A stretch of 64,000 nt of DNA, taken from assembly GCA_009768925.2 (NCBI GenBank), contig VHIT02000034.1, positions 521,621 through 585,620 on the forward strand. Reading direction: 5' to 3'. Each line of letters opens with the position of its first letter. The first letter of the stretch is position 1. This stretch comes from Cryptosporidium bovis. Lineage: Eukaryota; Apicomplexa; Conoidasida; Eucoccidiorida; Cryptosporidiidae. The position numbers and the translations under genes are program-made. The notes beneath the pieces were generated by a model, which saw only the letters and a list, made by a program, of their open reading frames with translations, did no database searches and was not told the origin of the DNA. Positions 19,525 to 30,200 of this stretch are shown piece by piece.

Positions 19525-20157
19525 ATTCTAAATCAATAATTACATACAGTATTATTGCCTTCAAACAAATAGATTTAAATTACGCAGTTATCTGCATATA
19601 TCTTGTTATGTTTATACATATATTACAGACTATTCGATGCAGATAATATTGTTGAAATTAATATTCCTTTTTTATAATGAGGGCAAATTACTATTTGTAT
19701 TACTAAAATTAAGTGTTTAATACCAAATAAACAATCATGAGGAAAAAAGATGAAAACCTCACTAATGCAATATTTTATAGTCACTTTGTTACCACACTTT
19801 TTTTATTGACATTTTCAAATTTTGTGGTCTTATTTACAGAAAAAAAAAGATTTGGTGTTCACAAACTTGCTTTTAATTAAACCTATCTCTAGCTATATTT
19901 AATGCGTTGAAACCATATTAGACCAAAAAACTCGCTTTTTCTTGTTCAAGCCGTGATTTTCTTAAATTCACGGTTTTTTTCCTAGTTTCGAGACCCCACA
20001 CTTTGCAGCATAAAAGTCTGAATCTCCTAAATACAATATGCATGTCTGCATGCACAAACAAAAAATCAATAAATAAATGGTTTCTCAGAATAAGCAGTAA
20101 TTTTAGCCTCAATTTTAAATAAGTTATACATTTATTAAGTCAATTAATGGAAATATA
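19525..20157. other. Divergent promoter region, Deltex and CKK genes
   Basis: 633 bp between divergent starts. It contains the TGCATG-type site at 20039-20054 and a small imperfect stem (CCGTGA at 19951-19956 with TCACGG at 19968-19973) followed by a T-run. No coding potential was found. Confidence 0.5.
20039..20054. promoter_or_regulatory. Paired TGCATG site (ApiAP2-type)
   Basis: TGCATGTCTGCATGCA contains TGCATG and a full TGCATGCA. TGCATGCA is the core recognised by a well-characterised class of apicomplexan ApiAP2 factors. It lies 104 bp from the CKK gene start. Confidence 0.5.
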
Positions 20158-21237
20158 ATGTCATCATTCAGAATAAATAGAAATATGAATTTACCATACA
20201 TAAGTTTGGATAGAATAGAGGAATTAAAAAGGCAACATAATGTATGTGAATGCAATTTAAAAAAACTTTACCAAACAAACCAATGTCAAGCAAGTTATAT
20301 TCCTGATTATAATGACCGATATTTTACGGAGTTAGGCGAAAGTAGAAGTTACTGCGAGTGTTTGATAAGTGATATTAGTCATAACAATGGAAATAGGTGC
20401 GTAAATTTGAGAGAAATGAGAAAGGACTATTGTCATGCAGATTTTAAACAAAAAATAAGATCCAAACTGCTTAATAACAATGAATTAGGTGGTTACCAAC
20501 AAAAGTGTCTAAACAATTCGTCTAGAATAGGAGTTGACCTAAGTGAGTCACTTCCTTCCCTCTTTTTTCACAACAATTGTAATTTATGTGAATGTTTAAA
20601 TAGCAGCTTAAAAAACACAAGACAAATGAGTGAAAGTGTAGAGTGTACAAAAAATTGCGAGAATTTAGATACACATCACAAAAATGGTTTTTTTGATGAG
20701 AGTAATGGATACGATGGCAATAACTCAGATATAGAAAACAATACAGACAATGAATATACAGGAGTTGCTTGTAGAAATTCTCACAAGACAAACCAAAAAA
20801 GAAAGGTGTTTCCGGGTGAAATCACGGATTCAGAAGACGATATGGAGATAGCAATAAATAGAAACAACAGAAAAATAGTATTACTCGCAATAAATTGGAT
20901 AAGTTTATCCGGAGAGCATAACAAAAAGATAAGAAAATTTATACAAGAATCAATGGAATCATGTGAATTAATAAACGTTCCACACTTCGTTATATTATTT
21001 CAATACGACGATCATAAAAGTGTAAGGGGCATATATACATATTCCAAAGAAGATAAAAAATGGTATTGTGTAATTGAAATAACATCAAAGTGTCCAAGAA
21101 TAATCGAAAAGGAGATGATTCATACACTTTATAAATTTGATACGTGCCAAAAAATATTTAAACCTATAAAACGACTAAGAAAAATAACAGATATAGTTGA
21201 TGGTTTAAGCTTAAAGAATGAATATTTAAACAACTAA
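20158..21237 (+). CDS. CKK-domain protein (CAMSAP/Patronin-type microtubule module)
   Basis: A 359-residue protein. Residues 1-210 are disordered, Cys/Asn-rich and unlike anything I know, with repeated CEC and YCEC motifs (for example at 30-32 and 66-68). The C-terminal 120 residues (about 238-357) look like a CKK domain: PHFVILFQ, RGIYTYS..DKKW, an ITSKCPRIIEKEMI helix, LYKFDTCQKIFKPI, and IVDGLSLKNEYL at the end. These match the CAMSAP pattern HyLlLFrd...frgiYs......i..i.G.gPk.I...mi...yKYns..K.F..I.......tiDaftI...lw. In CAMSAPs this domain binds microtubule minus ends. The calponin-homology domain of animal CAMSAPs is absent, so this is a short CKK-only form, as reported for some other protists. 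Convergent with the Tousled-like gene (13 bp between stops). Confidence 0.75.
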   Translation: MSSFRINRNMNLPYISLDRIEELKRQHNVCECNLKKLYQTNQCQASYIPDYNDRYFTELGESRSYCECLISDISHNNGNRCVNLREMRKDYCHADFKQKIRSKLLNNNELGGYQQKCLNNSSRIGVDLSESLPSLFFHNNCNLCECLNSSLKNTRQMSESVECTKNCENLDTHHKNGFFDESNGYDGNNSDIENNTDNEYTGVACRNSHKTNQKRKVFPGEITDSEDDMEIAINRNNRKIVLLAINWISLSGEHNKKIRKFIQESMESCELINVPHFVILFQYDDHKSVRGIYTYSKEDKKWYCVIEITSKCPRIIEKEMIHTLYKFDTCQKIFKPIKRLRKITDIVDGLSLKNEYLNN

Positions 21238-21250
21238 AACGATAACCATA

Positions 21251-23689
21251 TTATATATCAAATTTAAATTCAGATAATTGATGCTGAAGAATATTATAGT
21301 TGTTTTGAACTCCCACTGTTCCCACTAACTTTTCAGGATGCAAAGCGGGGTGATTAAGCAACTCGAGAATGTTTGGTATCTTGGCTATGTTTTCATTTAA
21401 TATTAACATAAGGAGTTCTTTCGTACATAATGAAACATTTTCTAACTTTGAAAAACAACCAGTATTGTTGGGATTATAGTATTCATTCGACAAAGAATAA
21501 TATAAAAGGGAGCCAATCATAAATATGTGTATTTTTTCTAATATGTTGGGCAGATCAGAAGACTGCTTAATATCAATTAATTTGGATTTAAGAGTTTGAA
21601 TATTCTTTATACTTAAAAGCTCCTGATCACCATTAATCGTCTCTCTCACAAATTTAGGGAGATAATTTATTAAATCGTCATCTTTGTGATTTTTAATAAA
21701 ATTCCTGCATCTCATCAAATTTGTTGGATAACTTTTTCTCAAATCAACATCATCATCTTGGAACAAATTCAAATTTATATCCAAGTTAATTAAATCAATT
21801 GGGCCAATGGCGAAACAACATTCCTCCTTTCTAATATATATTTTGCTTGCTTTTATCGGAAATATAATACTGTTCATAAGTCTTTCATCATCCTTAGATG
21901 AATATATAAGTAAAAACAGCCTTAATAAGGATCTTGAGTACATAAGTGCAGTTGTTTCATTTAATACACCATTTAACTGTACGTATGAATGAATATCATA
22001 ACTTTCCAGGTGAGGATAAGTCTCAACTATGGTTGAATTCATGGAAGGGGGTGTTTGCCATTCAAATATTGCAGTGCAAAACACCAATTCAGAAATTCCA
22101 TGATTCAATTGTTTACTTTTAATTATATTTGTATTATTCAATGAAATGTTACAGCTTTGACTCAGAAATAACAAGATATTAATAGGTATTTCTTTTGATT
22201 TTAATTTGTTCATTTGTGTATTGTAAATACTCCTTATTTTTCGGAGTTTTGAAAATGAATCCCCAAGTATCAACTTTAACTTGCATGTGTTTGATGATAT
22301 AGATACATTTGGGGAGAATGTAGATTCACTATTACATTCATTTAACGATGGAAAATCAATTCTAAATAGTTTTAGTATGCAAGGAACAAGATCAACAAAA
22401 TCAAAAGCTTTCCATACTATGCTTTTTCTCCCTATTCCTATTGGATTTAAAAACATATGACGATTATTTGATGTAAATGGAAAATTGGATAACGGAGATG
22501 ACTCGAGTAATTTTATTAAATTCGAAAGTTTTATTAGTAAATTTCTCTTTAACATCAACGATTTCTCTCTTTCTTGTAACTTACTACCCAAATATTTTGA
22601 TAATACTGAACGGCACTGCAATGTCAATTCACTATCCTCATTCATTTGTCTATTCTCATTGTTGTCTGGTTCGTCACAATATGCATCATCTTCGCCATAT
22701 CCCAATTCATAGTTAGATAAGAATCCACTATAGTCAGAATTCCCTAGGTGACTTGAAACCAATTTATCCTGGAGGTCAGCTATCTTGTGATGTTGGCTTA
22801 CTATGTCCATTGCATCCATTCCCATAGACCAAGATTTACCTATATACTCGGTTTCAACAGAATTAGATTTATATAAAATATCAAACTTTGGAAAACCTAC
22901 TTTTGAACTCAAACTATTTACAATAATATGGATGTAATTCCTTTCTGATATTGCCAATTGTTTAAGCCTTGGCCTTAATAATTGTATTCCTCTTTCCAAT
23001 TCTTTCTCTATTGAAGACTGCAGCTCTATATTCAATCTCAAATCTTGTTCTAGTCCATCTAAATGTGAAATACAACTTTTATGCATATCCATAAGCAACG
23101 CTATATCCTCCTGGTTTATTGTTTGGCTATTATCAACTTCAGATTCCTGAGCGTATTGATTATAAGGAAGAGGCTGACTATTTGAATAAAATATTGGAGT
23201 GCCAAAGTTCTCTGTAAGTCCTACTGGGGACGAACCCGTAGCATTTGGTTCTGAGAAACGCCTTTCGAACAATTCAAGCTTTTCCAGATCAATTTTTGAC
23301 CACAGCATACCTCTTAACCCCCTAAAATCTATTGGATCTTGTGTGCCTGAAACATCCGCCATTTCATTGTTCATTGATTCTATATCAGAGCTTTTATTTG
23401 ATTTGAATTCCTGACTTGCTGGACATGCAACCACATCGCCACAACGACATACATCCTTGTTTACATTACTACAGCATTCTCTCTTTAAATTTAATTCACC
23501 TATTGTCTCTAGAATTTTCGGTTCTTTGAAATTTCTAGGGTAAATTGACACACCCGGAACCGGTTTATATCCTGTCCTTTTTGGAGCATCCCTTAGAAAT
23601 AACTTTCTTATATCTATTGTGTGTGACTTCCTATTCCCATTTAACGAATCAAATTCTTTATCTTTTTTTATACGTTTCTTCTTGTTCAT
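21251..23689 (-). CDS. Tousled-like pseudokinase
   Basis: An 812-residue protein whose layout follows Tousled-like kinases. It has a basic N-terminus (MNKKKRIKKDK), a long helical middle with coiled-coil character (about 195-260 and 350-395), then LQEREKSLMLKRNLLIKLSN leading directly into a kinase-like fold that starts LNPIGIGRKSIVWKAFDF (about 414-431). TLKs have the same order (…eREkl..eRnL.IrElkr… then LlhLLGrGGFSEVYKAFDL). The ATP lysine is preserved (CILK, K440). The catalytic loop and DFG motif are not visible; the corresponding stretch seems to be FPIKASKIYI...IGPIDL, lacking the catalytic Asp and the DFG Asp. This suggests a pseudokinase. TLKs normally phosphorylate the histone chaperone Asf1 in S phase, so here a scaffold role is inferred. 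An alternative is a diverged kinase of another family. Confidence 0.55.
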   Translation of the reverse strand: MNKKKRIKKDKEFDSLNGNRKSHTIDIRKLFLRDAPKRTGYKPVPGVSIYPRNFKEPKILETIGELNLKRECCSNVNKDVCRCGDVVACPASQEFKSNKSSDIESMNNEMADVSGTQDPIDFRGLRGMLWSKIDLEKLELFERRFSEPNATGSSPVGLTENFGTPIFYSNSQPLPYNQYAQESEVDNSQTINQEDIALLMDMHKSCISHLDGLEQDLRLNIELQSSIEKELERGIQLLRPRLKQLAISERNYIHIIVNSLSSKVGFPKFDILYKSNSVETEYIGKSWSMGMDAMDIVSQHHKIADLQDKLVSSHLGNSDYSGFLSNYELGYGEDDAYCDEPDNNENRQMNEDSELTLQCRSVLSKYLGSKLQEREKSLMLKRNLLIKLSNLIKLLESSPLSNFPFTSNNRHMFLNPIGIGRKSIVWKAFDFVDLVPCILKLFRIDFPSLNECNSESTFSPNVSISSNTCKLKLILGDSFSKLRKIRSIYNTQMNKLKSKEIPINILLFLSQSCNISLNNTNIIKSKQLNHGISELVFCTAIFEWQTPPSMNSTIVETYPHLESYDIHSYVQLNGVLNETTALMYSRSLLRLFLLIYSSKDDERLMNSIIFPIKASKIYIRKEECCFAIGPIDLINLDINLNLFQDDDVDLRKSYPTNLMRCRNFIKNHKDDDLINYLPKFVRETINGDQELLSIKNIQTLKSKLIDIKQSSDLPNILEKIHIFMIGSLLYYSLSNEYYNPNNTGCFSKLENVSLCTKELLMLILNENIAKIPNILELLNHPALHPEKLVGTVGVQNNYNILQHQLSEFKFDI

Positions 23690-24174
23690 TTATATTTTAA
23701 TTAGATTATTACCAGTAAGATCTAAAGTTAAGCCTCTAATTCATATTTAAACACGTTAATTATGTGAAATGTTAATTCTTTACCTATTACACCTGGTAGT
23801 CTTAGTAATATTTTTTCGTTTTAACCCACATTATACTTGCGATATATTCTAATAAATCAAAAACACATTTACCGGTACAATATATGTATTTTACTTGTAA
23901 GTATTAATTAGGTACCGGGTATATTAACTTCAATACCGGCAAAATAATTATATTGGTAAGGTTAAATCAATTATATTTATGCATTTATTTAAGAACAAAA
24001 CTGAGGGGAAAAAAGATTAAACAAAATTGATCATTCTAAAAAGTAAATATTGTCTAGACAAACATAACATAATTTCTGCTTACTATCAAAAATAACTTAT
24101 ATAACTATTCAAATTCTTTACTTTATAGGTAAATGTTTTCCTATTTGTATAAGTACCATATTGCTTTTGCTTAT
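23690..24174. other. Intergenic region
   Basis: 485 bp between the start of the Tousled-like gene and the end of the membrane-protein gene, both on the minus strand. It is AT-rich with several GGTAC/TACCGG words (for example near 23872, 23911 and 23932); no gene or strong repeat is seen. Confidence 0.5.
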
Positions 24175-26394
24175 TCAACTATTGTATATCTCTACTTTTA
24201 TGTCAGAGTTTTCTAAACTACATTTCTCCGGAATCAAATTTGTGGATCTCAACAGATAATTTGTTGTTTGTTGATTCACGATTATTTCACCTAATATATA
24301 GTCTGAAACAAATTCACGATTACAATACCAACTTATTTTTATTGGACCAGTGTAAGATATGTTATTTTCTGAACTTAAATCATCAATATATAATAATCTC
24401 AGTGATATCTCTGCTTGAAGCGTATTATCTTCGATGACAAAATTTAATACTTTGGGAACAAAATTAAACATTTCTATCTCAAATTGTGTCTTTTCTATAT
24501 TCCGATTGTTGTAATGAAAACCTGTGAAAAAAGACCATTTTGCTAATATCTGAATATTATTTGCAAATATAACATTATCTTTCAAGTTTAACATGGAGAT
24601 ATGCGCTGCATCCTCAAATTCCATTTCCAAATTAATATTTATATCGTACCTATCAGTGTAAGGTGAAATAGTCACTGTATTATATGTAACTCCATCAGAA
24701 TAACCTATTTCTGTTTCACCATGACTTAAACTTTCATTAACATTATCAATATTGTTGTAGTTATTGCCGTCTATATTTTCTGAACTCGTTTTTTCATTAT
24801 TTTTTGCACCTGAATCATTTAAGACAATATTTTCAATGTTATTATTTAGAGATGAAATTTTAAATAGTCCACCACCATCTAGAATGCCTTCTATATGAAG
24901 TGTTTCTATTTTCGGAATATCATTATTGCTAATTAAATACCCATAAAATGTTGTTTTCAATACCCCAGTCATTTTAACCTTATTATCTTGAGAAATAACT
25001 ACAGAATGTACAGTGATTGATGGAATAGGTATTTGTCTAAGTGGAGGTGGAGGAAGAATAGCTAAATTTACAGTACTTTTTGCCGATCTAACAGCAGAGT
25101 CCAATAGAGTTGAAGAACTCCCCACACCATGAATATCTAAATTAATAACCTTTATAGGAATGTGATGACTTGTATTCTCACCGAAATCAATTGATGGCAT
25201 TAAAGTGTTAACTAACTTCCTATCATTAATAAAATTGTGCATGTTTAATGTACCATACATATTTAAATCAGTTTTTTCTCCAGAAAGAAATTCTGGATCA
25301 TCTATTTTTAAAACTCCCAAATAGTTACCATTATGAAATACTCCAAAAAATATTTTTCCAAGATTTTTTACAAATATTCTCCCTCTATATTCATACGACA
25401 TTTTTGATTTAAAAATAATATTTGAATTGTAATCAGTCTCTCTATCTAATGTTATATCCGTAAGTTGTATATTTGTTATAAGTTTTCTTAATGGCATCAA
25501 AATTGTAAACTTTCTAGTGACTAAATCTAATTTTCTTTTCGAAAGGTAATTAGGATTGCCAACATTAGCATTTATAGACACCTCTGTCAAACCTTTTGTA
25601 AATATATCTTGAATAATTCCTGAGATTCCTTGCATATTTGTCGTATTTGAAGTTGTTTCAATCAAAATATCCATTTTATCTGACTCGAAAATATTCAAAT
25701 AATCCGGACTGTTAATTTTAGCAATGGGAAGAGAATTCCATTCTATTTGCGAATCTTTGAAGTCAAAATGCATATTTGAATGTTTATATATGTTTTTTTC
25801 TCTTAAAGGAGCATTAATCCTAACCAGCACTGATGTTTTCATTTTCTCAAATTCGCTTTCCGGAACAAATTCTATATTTATGTTTTCCACATCAAATTCT
25901 AATCCCTGAAATAATGCATAATCCAAATTCGGATATGTCTCAAAATAGAAAAGTGTGCCCAGTATCGCAATTATAAATACAAAACTCAACAAAATAGAAA
26001 GTATTGCATATGTTAATCTTTTCGAAAATGGTAAAATACTACCCTGAATGTCATCTCTTGTGTTGTTTTTACTTTGGTTTTCCAATTTACAACTAAAATT
26101 CGCATCACTTTCCAACTTTTCCTCTCCTTGAATACCATTTGCCCCATTTGACGCAACTTGTGGGGTTCTTATGTCTACTACACTATCTGGAGAACCTATC
26201 ACCGTAGTTGGACTAAATTCACCATCTAAATATAACTCACTTGCAGGTGATTGAATCCTCAATGATAATATATCTCTTTTCTCTTCCCACGATCTTGCAT
26301 CAAAGTACCTGTTAGAAGGTGGTGAAATAGTGGATAATGATGGTGTTCTGACTGCGTCCAATATATCCTTTTCTTTAGCAGTATTAACATCCAT
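24175..26394 (-). CDS. Single-pass membrane protein with LEA2-like (DUF3712-type) repeats
   Basis: A 739-residue protein. I start it at the ATG at 26394; four codons further upstream the frame offers only a TTG. Residues 1-125 are a cytosolic-looking Ser/Asp-rich tail, and a single hydrophobic span lies at about 127-151 (LTYAILSILLSFVFIIAILG). The remainder is beta-rich and probably lumenal or extracellular. That part contains units of the type VENINIEFVPE....VLVRINAP..........W...PIAKI followed by ISINANVGNP, resembling LEA2/DUF3712 domains known from fungal vacuolar-membrane proteins such as Tag1, in which a type II anchor precedes tandem LEA2 units. The neighbour across the divergent promoter has the same plan, so the two are probably ancient paralogues or a functional pair. 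No catalytic motif is seen. Family placement is by pattern only. Confidence 0.55.
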   Translation of the reverse strand: MDVNTAKEKDILDAVRTPSLSTISPPSNRYFDARSWEEKRDILSLRIQSPASELYLDGEFSPTTVIGSPDSVVDIRTPQVASNGANGIQGEEKLESDANFSCKLENQSKNNTRDDIQGSILPFSKRLTYAILSILLSFVFIIAILGTLFYFETYPNLDYALFQGLEFDVENINIEFVPESEFEKMKTSVLVRINAPLREKNIYKHSNMHFDFKDSQIEWNSLPIAKINSPDYLNIFESDKMDILIETTSNTTNMQGISGIIQDIFTKGLTEVSINANVGNPNYLSKRKLDLVTRKFTILMPLRKLITNIQLTDITLDRETDYNSNIIFKSKMSYEYRGRIFVKNLGKIFFGVFHNGNYLGVLKIDDPEFLSGEKTDLNMYGTLNMHNFINDRKLVNTLMPSIDFGENTSHHIPIKVINLDIHGVGSSSTLLDSAVRSAKSTVNLAILPPPPLRQIPIPSITVHSVVISQDNKVKMTGVLKTTFYGYLISNNDIPKIETLHIEGILDGGGLFKISSLNNNIENIVLNDSGAKNNEKTSSENIDGNNYNNIDNVNESLSHGETEIGYSDGVTYNTVTISPYTDRYDININLEMEFEDAAHISMLNLKDNVIFANNIQILAKWSFFTGFHYNNRNIEKTQFEIEMFNFVPKVLNFVIEDNTLQAEISLRLLYIDDLSSENNISYTGPIKISWYCNREFVSDYILGEIIVNQQTTNYLLRSTNLIPEKCSLENSDIKVEIYNS

Positions 26395-27294
26395 ATTTAT
26401 CAACAATTAAATGAAAGCAAAACCCTAATATCCATTCAAAATAAATCAAATTTATTATTTGAATCCAACTTAAATATATAGTATAAATATTCTACAAAAA
26501 ATAATACATTTATAACTTAGATCCCTTTATTTATTTTCTCAATTTATCAGCAAGTAATAATTTTAACAAGATTAATTTTACTTGTCTATAGGCTTTTTAA
26601 TTTTTTTCAATATTTATATCCGTATCGTTCTATTCTACTGATCTTAGCCTCCATTACTTTCCGAAACCTGCAAATATTTACAATTTTTTTGTGGTGAATA
26701 CTTATTCTCTGAAAATGCATTATAATCTTTAACTTTATAACTTTTTATCATTGATGCACTAATATAATGACTTCAGAAAGCGCTAATAGCAAGTTACCTT
26801 TTAACTTTTTTTTATCTCAATTTCTTTTCATCGCCCTCATACTATTGTCCACATTGATTTAATGCCAATTTAATGCATTAAAAAATTAAAAAAACTAGAT
26901 AAATCAGAGATTCTAATAAACCAATTTCCATGAGATATAGTTAGAAATAGAATAACATGTTCCATTTTTCAAATAATTCGTTGTAACTAAAAACCATTTT
27001 AAAAAATGAAAATTTTAATTACCACGTAATTTGTGCATGTATACATGCATATAAAAAATTATATGCATGTATACATGCACTCACAAGGATCATTTTATAT
27101 TTTAATATTATTTTAAAAACATAATAGTTTTTTTTGTTAAATGCCTGAGTAAATAAAATCAAACAACAGTAAGAGTGAACCTTATTATCACAAATATATG
27201 ACTTTGGGTGCTATTGAGATTTGACTAAATATTTATTTATTAATACTGAGATTTAAATTTGTAATACAATAAAAAATTATGGTTGAATGAAATT
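26395..27294. other. Divergent promoter region of the two membrane proteins
   Basis: 900 bp of very AT-rich DNA shared by the two LEA2-like membrane protein genes. It contains the TGCATG double palindrome at 27033-27080. A short uORF (ATG at 27279, stop after three codons) precedes the start of the plus-strand gene. Confidence 0.6.
27033..27080. promoter_or_regulatory. Double palindrome of TGCATG sites (ApiAP2-type)
   Basis: Two copies of TGCATGTATACATGCA, each a perfect 16-bp palindrome, sit in inverted arrangement. The full arms (27033-27054 and 27059-27080) are exact 22-bp reverse complements around a 4-nt AAAA centre, giving four TGCATG half-sites. TGCATG is a core recognised by apicomplexan ApiAP2 transcription factors. 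The element lies 215 bp from the plus-strand start at 27295 and 640 bp from the minus-strand start at 26394. Confidence 0.7.
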
Positions 27295-30200
27295 ATGACA
27301 GAATTTGAAAGCAATAACAAGAGGACTAAAATAAATGTTGATAATTCTGTTTCAAATGATATGGCTACTATTAATAGCAGTGTTCAGGCAAAGTCAACAA
27401 GTGATGGTAATACCATATTTACAGAAGAAACAGAGTCCTCAATGCTAACAATTTTAAGAAATTCAAGAAGAGAAAATATTTTTGATGGGAGAATAAAACT
27501 ATACTACAAAGACAAAATTTTGAATAAAAAAGAAAAGAGAAATACAACACCAAGGTCGAGAAAGTATATTATATCAAAAAATGATTGTTCTACCTTTTGT
27601 AAATTAAGGTATAAATTGTTTAGAAATTTGATAATAATTCTCGGGGTCCTACTTATTTTGGCTTCATTTTTTGGGATATTTCTGTTCCTGTTACTTCCAA
27701 AGATTGCGGAGATTTTAATAAGAAAATCCGACTTATTTGTAAAAGAGGTAGATATATTAAATGTGAGCAAGCAGAATGATGACCCTTCATTTGAATTAAA
27801 TTCAGTTATAAATTTCGGTAAATCGTCCTCAATTAACTATATTAAATTCATCCATTCTTTATTGAACATAAGTTATATTATATCTAATGAAAGCAATACA
27901 GTAACTAGACCATTAGGGAAATTATTTGTCTCTCAAGTATCAAACAGGGGAAATGGTGATTATTCAGCAAAAAGTAGATTTACAATAACAAATAATGATT
28001 CACTTGGGATATTAATTAAATATTATACTTCAGATATTGGCAACCATAGCAAACCTAATATTGATTTGAAAAATAATCAAAAAATTATTTTCAATGTTAA
28101 AGGATTAATGTCTTTAAAAATACTTGGAATTAGAATTAACAATATTATTGTGGAGAAAGAAATAGGTTCCAATTCACTCGAAAATGTTACAAATAGTGGT
28201 AATAAAATTAAAAGTTTATCATTTAATAGTAATGATAATAATATAATAATTCACAATAAGTGGTTGAGTGTCTATGATGATGATGATATCAGAATTAATT
28301 TCGAAATGGAGGTAGATATATCAAAGTTACTAGGTGGTAATGAGGCATATGTCAATGGACAAGATGAGATATCGAAAAAAAAATTCATAATGCCATCAAT
28401 TATGATGAATAATATTGGAGATTTATGGTTTAATGTATTAATTGGCAATGAATTAATTTGCCGTTTTATTTGGTTTGATTTTAATATCAAACCAGAGAGC
28501 AATATATGGACGTTTTCAATTGATTTTCCAAATAAAATTTCAGATAAATTAAAGGGAAAAATCATGGATTCCGTTATAAATGGAAATAATGATTCAGATA
28601 TTGTATTGGAAATAATAGGTGATTATTCAGAAAATGAAGCATTTAACGAGATAATTAAGAATATTAATATAAAATTACCACTTAAAATATTATTTAATGT
28701 GTTTAAATCTGAAATGAACGGCCAAAAATTAACGGGTTCAAATATCTTAGACAAAATAATTAGATATTTAAAGGTTGGAAGAATTAAACTTATAAACGAC
28801 CCACAAAGTTTAAGAATGAGAGGAGATATAAAAGTTGGATATGTTAATCCTATAGGGAATTCACTACCAATTGTGATGAATGAAGTATCATTAAATTCAG
28901 TTCTTACTGATGAATTAGAAGATAACTATGGTAATGTTCATATATATATTAAAAAAAAACCAGAAACAAGCATGCGCAGATTATTCGATATTTCTAATCA
29001 TAACAAGAATACAGTTATAGACCTACTTTATAATGATGATTTATCTTTTTCATCCAACGGTATAGAACATCGAACTGATTCCAGAGGTCAAACTCCAAAA
29101 AAAGGCAGCATAGAGAAAAATAAATATAACCATATGGAAAAATGTAAAAATGAGAGAATTACGAAAAAGAATAGACAGCTGGTATTAAGACCTTGTTATA
29201 ATATAAATGAATTTGAGATGGAATTAAGTATTAACACAGATAAAGTAAAATATGAAATAAAAAATGAATGGATTGAAAACGTTGTTAGAAGAAATAGGAA
29301 ATTAGCACTGAAAAATTCATTATTAAGTGTAAATGCAACAACTATTTTTGGAAACTCATTATTTAAAAATATTAGAATAAAGCGTAATTTGTTAGGTAAT
29401 AGCAACAAGATTCAATTTGCAGCCAATAATCAGATATATTTGGATGATGATGATTATAATTTTGATGATTATTACAATGATGAAGATGATTATCCCAAAA
29501 GTACTAGTGAAAATTTTAAGGCTTTAGATGTAAAAAACATGACAAAATTAATTAACATTGACGATTTAAAAATACTTGGTGAGGGTTACAACAATAGTTG
29601 GATAGTAAGAGTGTCAATTAATGAAACGAATATATTAAACAAATTTGGTGTTGATAAATTAGAAATAGGCTCATTTGGATTTATTATTAGTTATAGCAAC
29701 GTAACAATTGGATTTATTGGTACAAATAATTTCACAATAGGCAGCAATTCAAAATTGACACTAATTGGTGCGATTAAACCAGAGGTCGATCCTACAACTA
29801 ATGAAATTAATAAATCAATAATAGATATGATAAATTCAATTTTGAAAGGAAATGTAAACAAAATACAAGATAGAAATCTAACATTAGAATTTAAATCAGA
29901 TCAACAAGAAAAGGAAATGTGCGTCAAATATTTCAATTATACAAAATATTTATCAGATGAGGATATTAGTTATTGGTTTAAAAACAAAAAAATGCCTTAT
30001 TTAAATAAAATGTTGACAAAAAATGGAAACAGTAAGAAAACTTGGTTTGAAAAGTTTTTGAATGATCAGAAAATAAATATACCTATAAACCTAATGAATG
30101 AACTAAATAATTTTAGTATTCAAAAATATGTAGATAAAATTGTGGATGACAATTCAGATTTAATAAGTAATAGCCTATGCCTTGTTCAGTCATTTTTGAA

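Noticed and set aside
19951-20000. Stem with T-run and a TTTCGAGACC word, suggestive of a Pol III gene
   Set aside because: The T-arm stem does not pair and no A box or acceptor stem can be built, so no tRNA is supported.
26639-26690. Words resembling spliceosomal RNAs (TGATCTTAGCC, and CAATTTTTTTG like an Sm site)
   Set aside because: Only short matches to U2 and Sm motifs; the conserved branch-recognition and neighbouring U2 sequence are absent on both strands.
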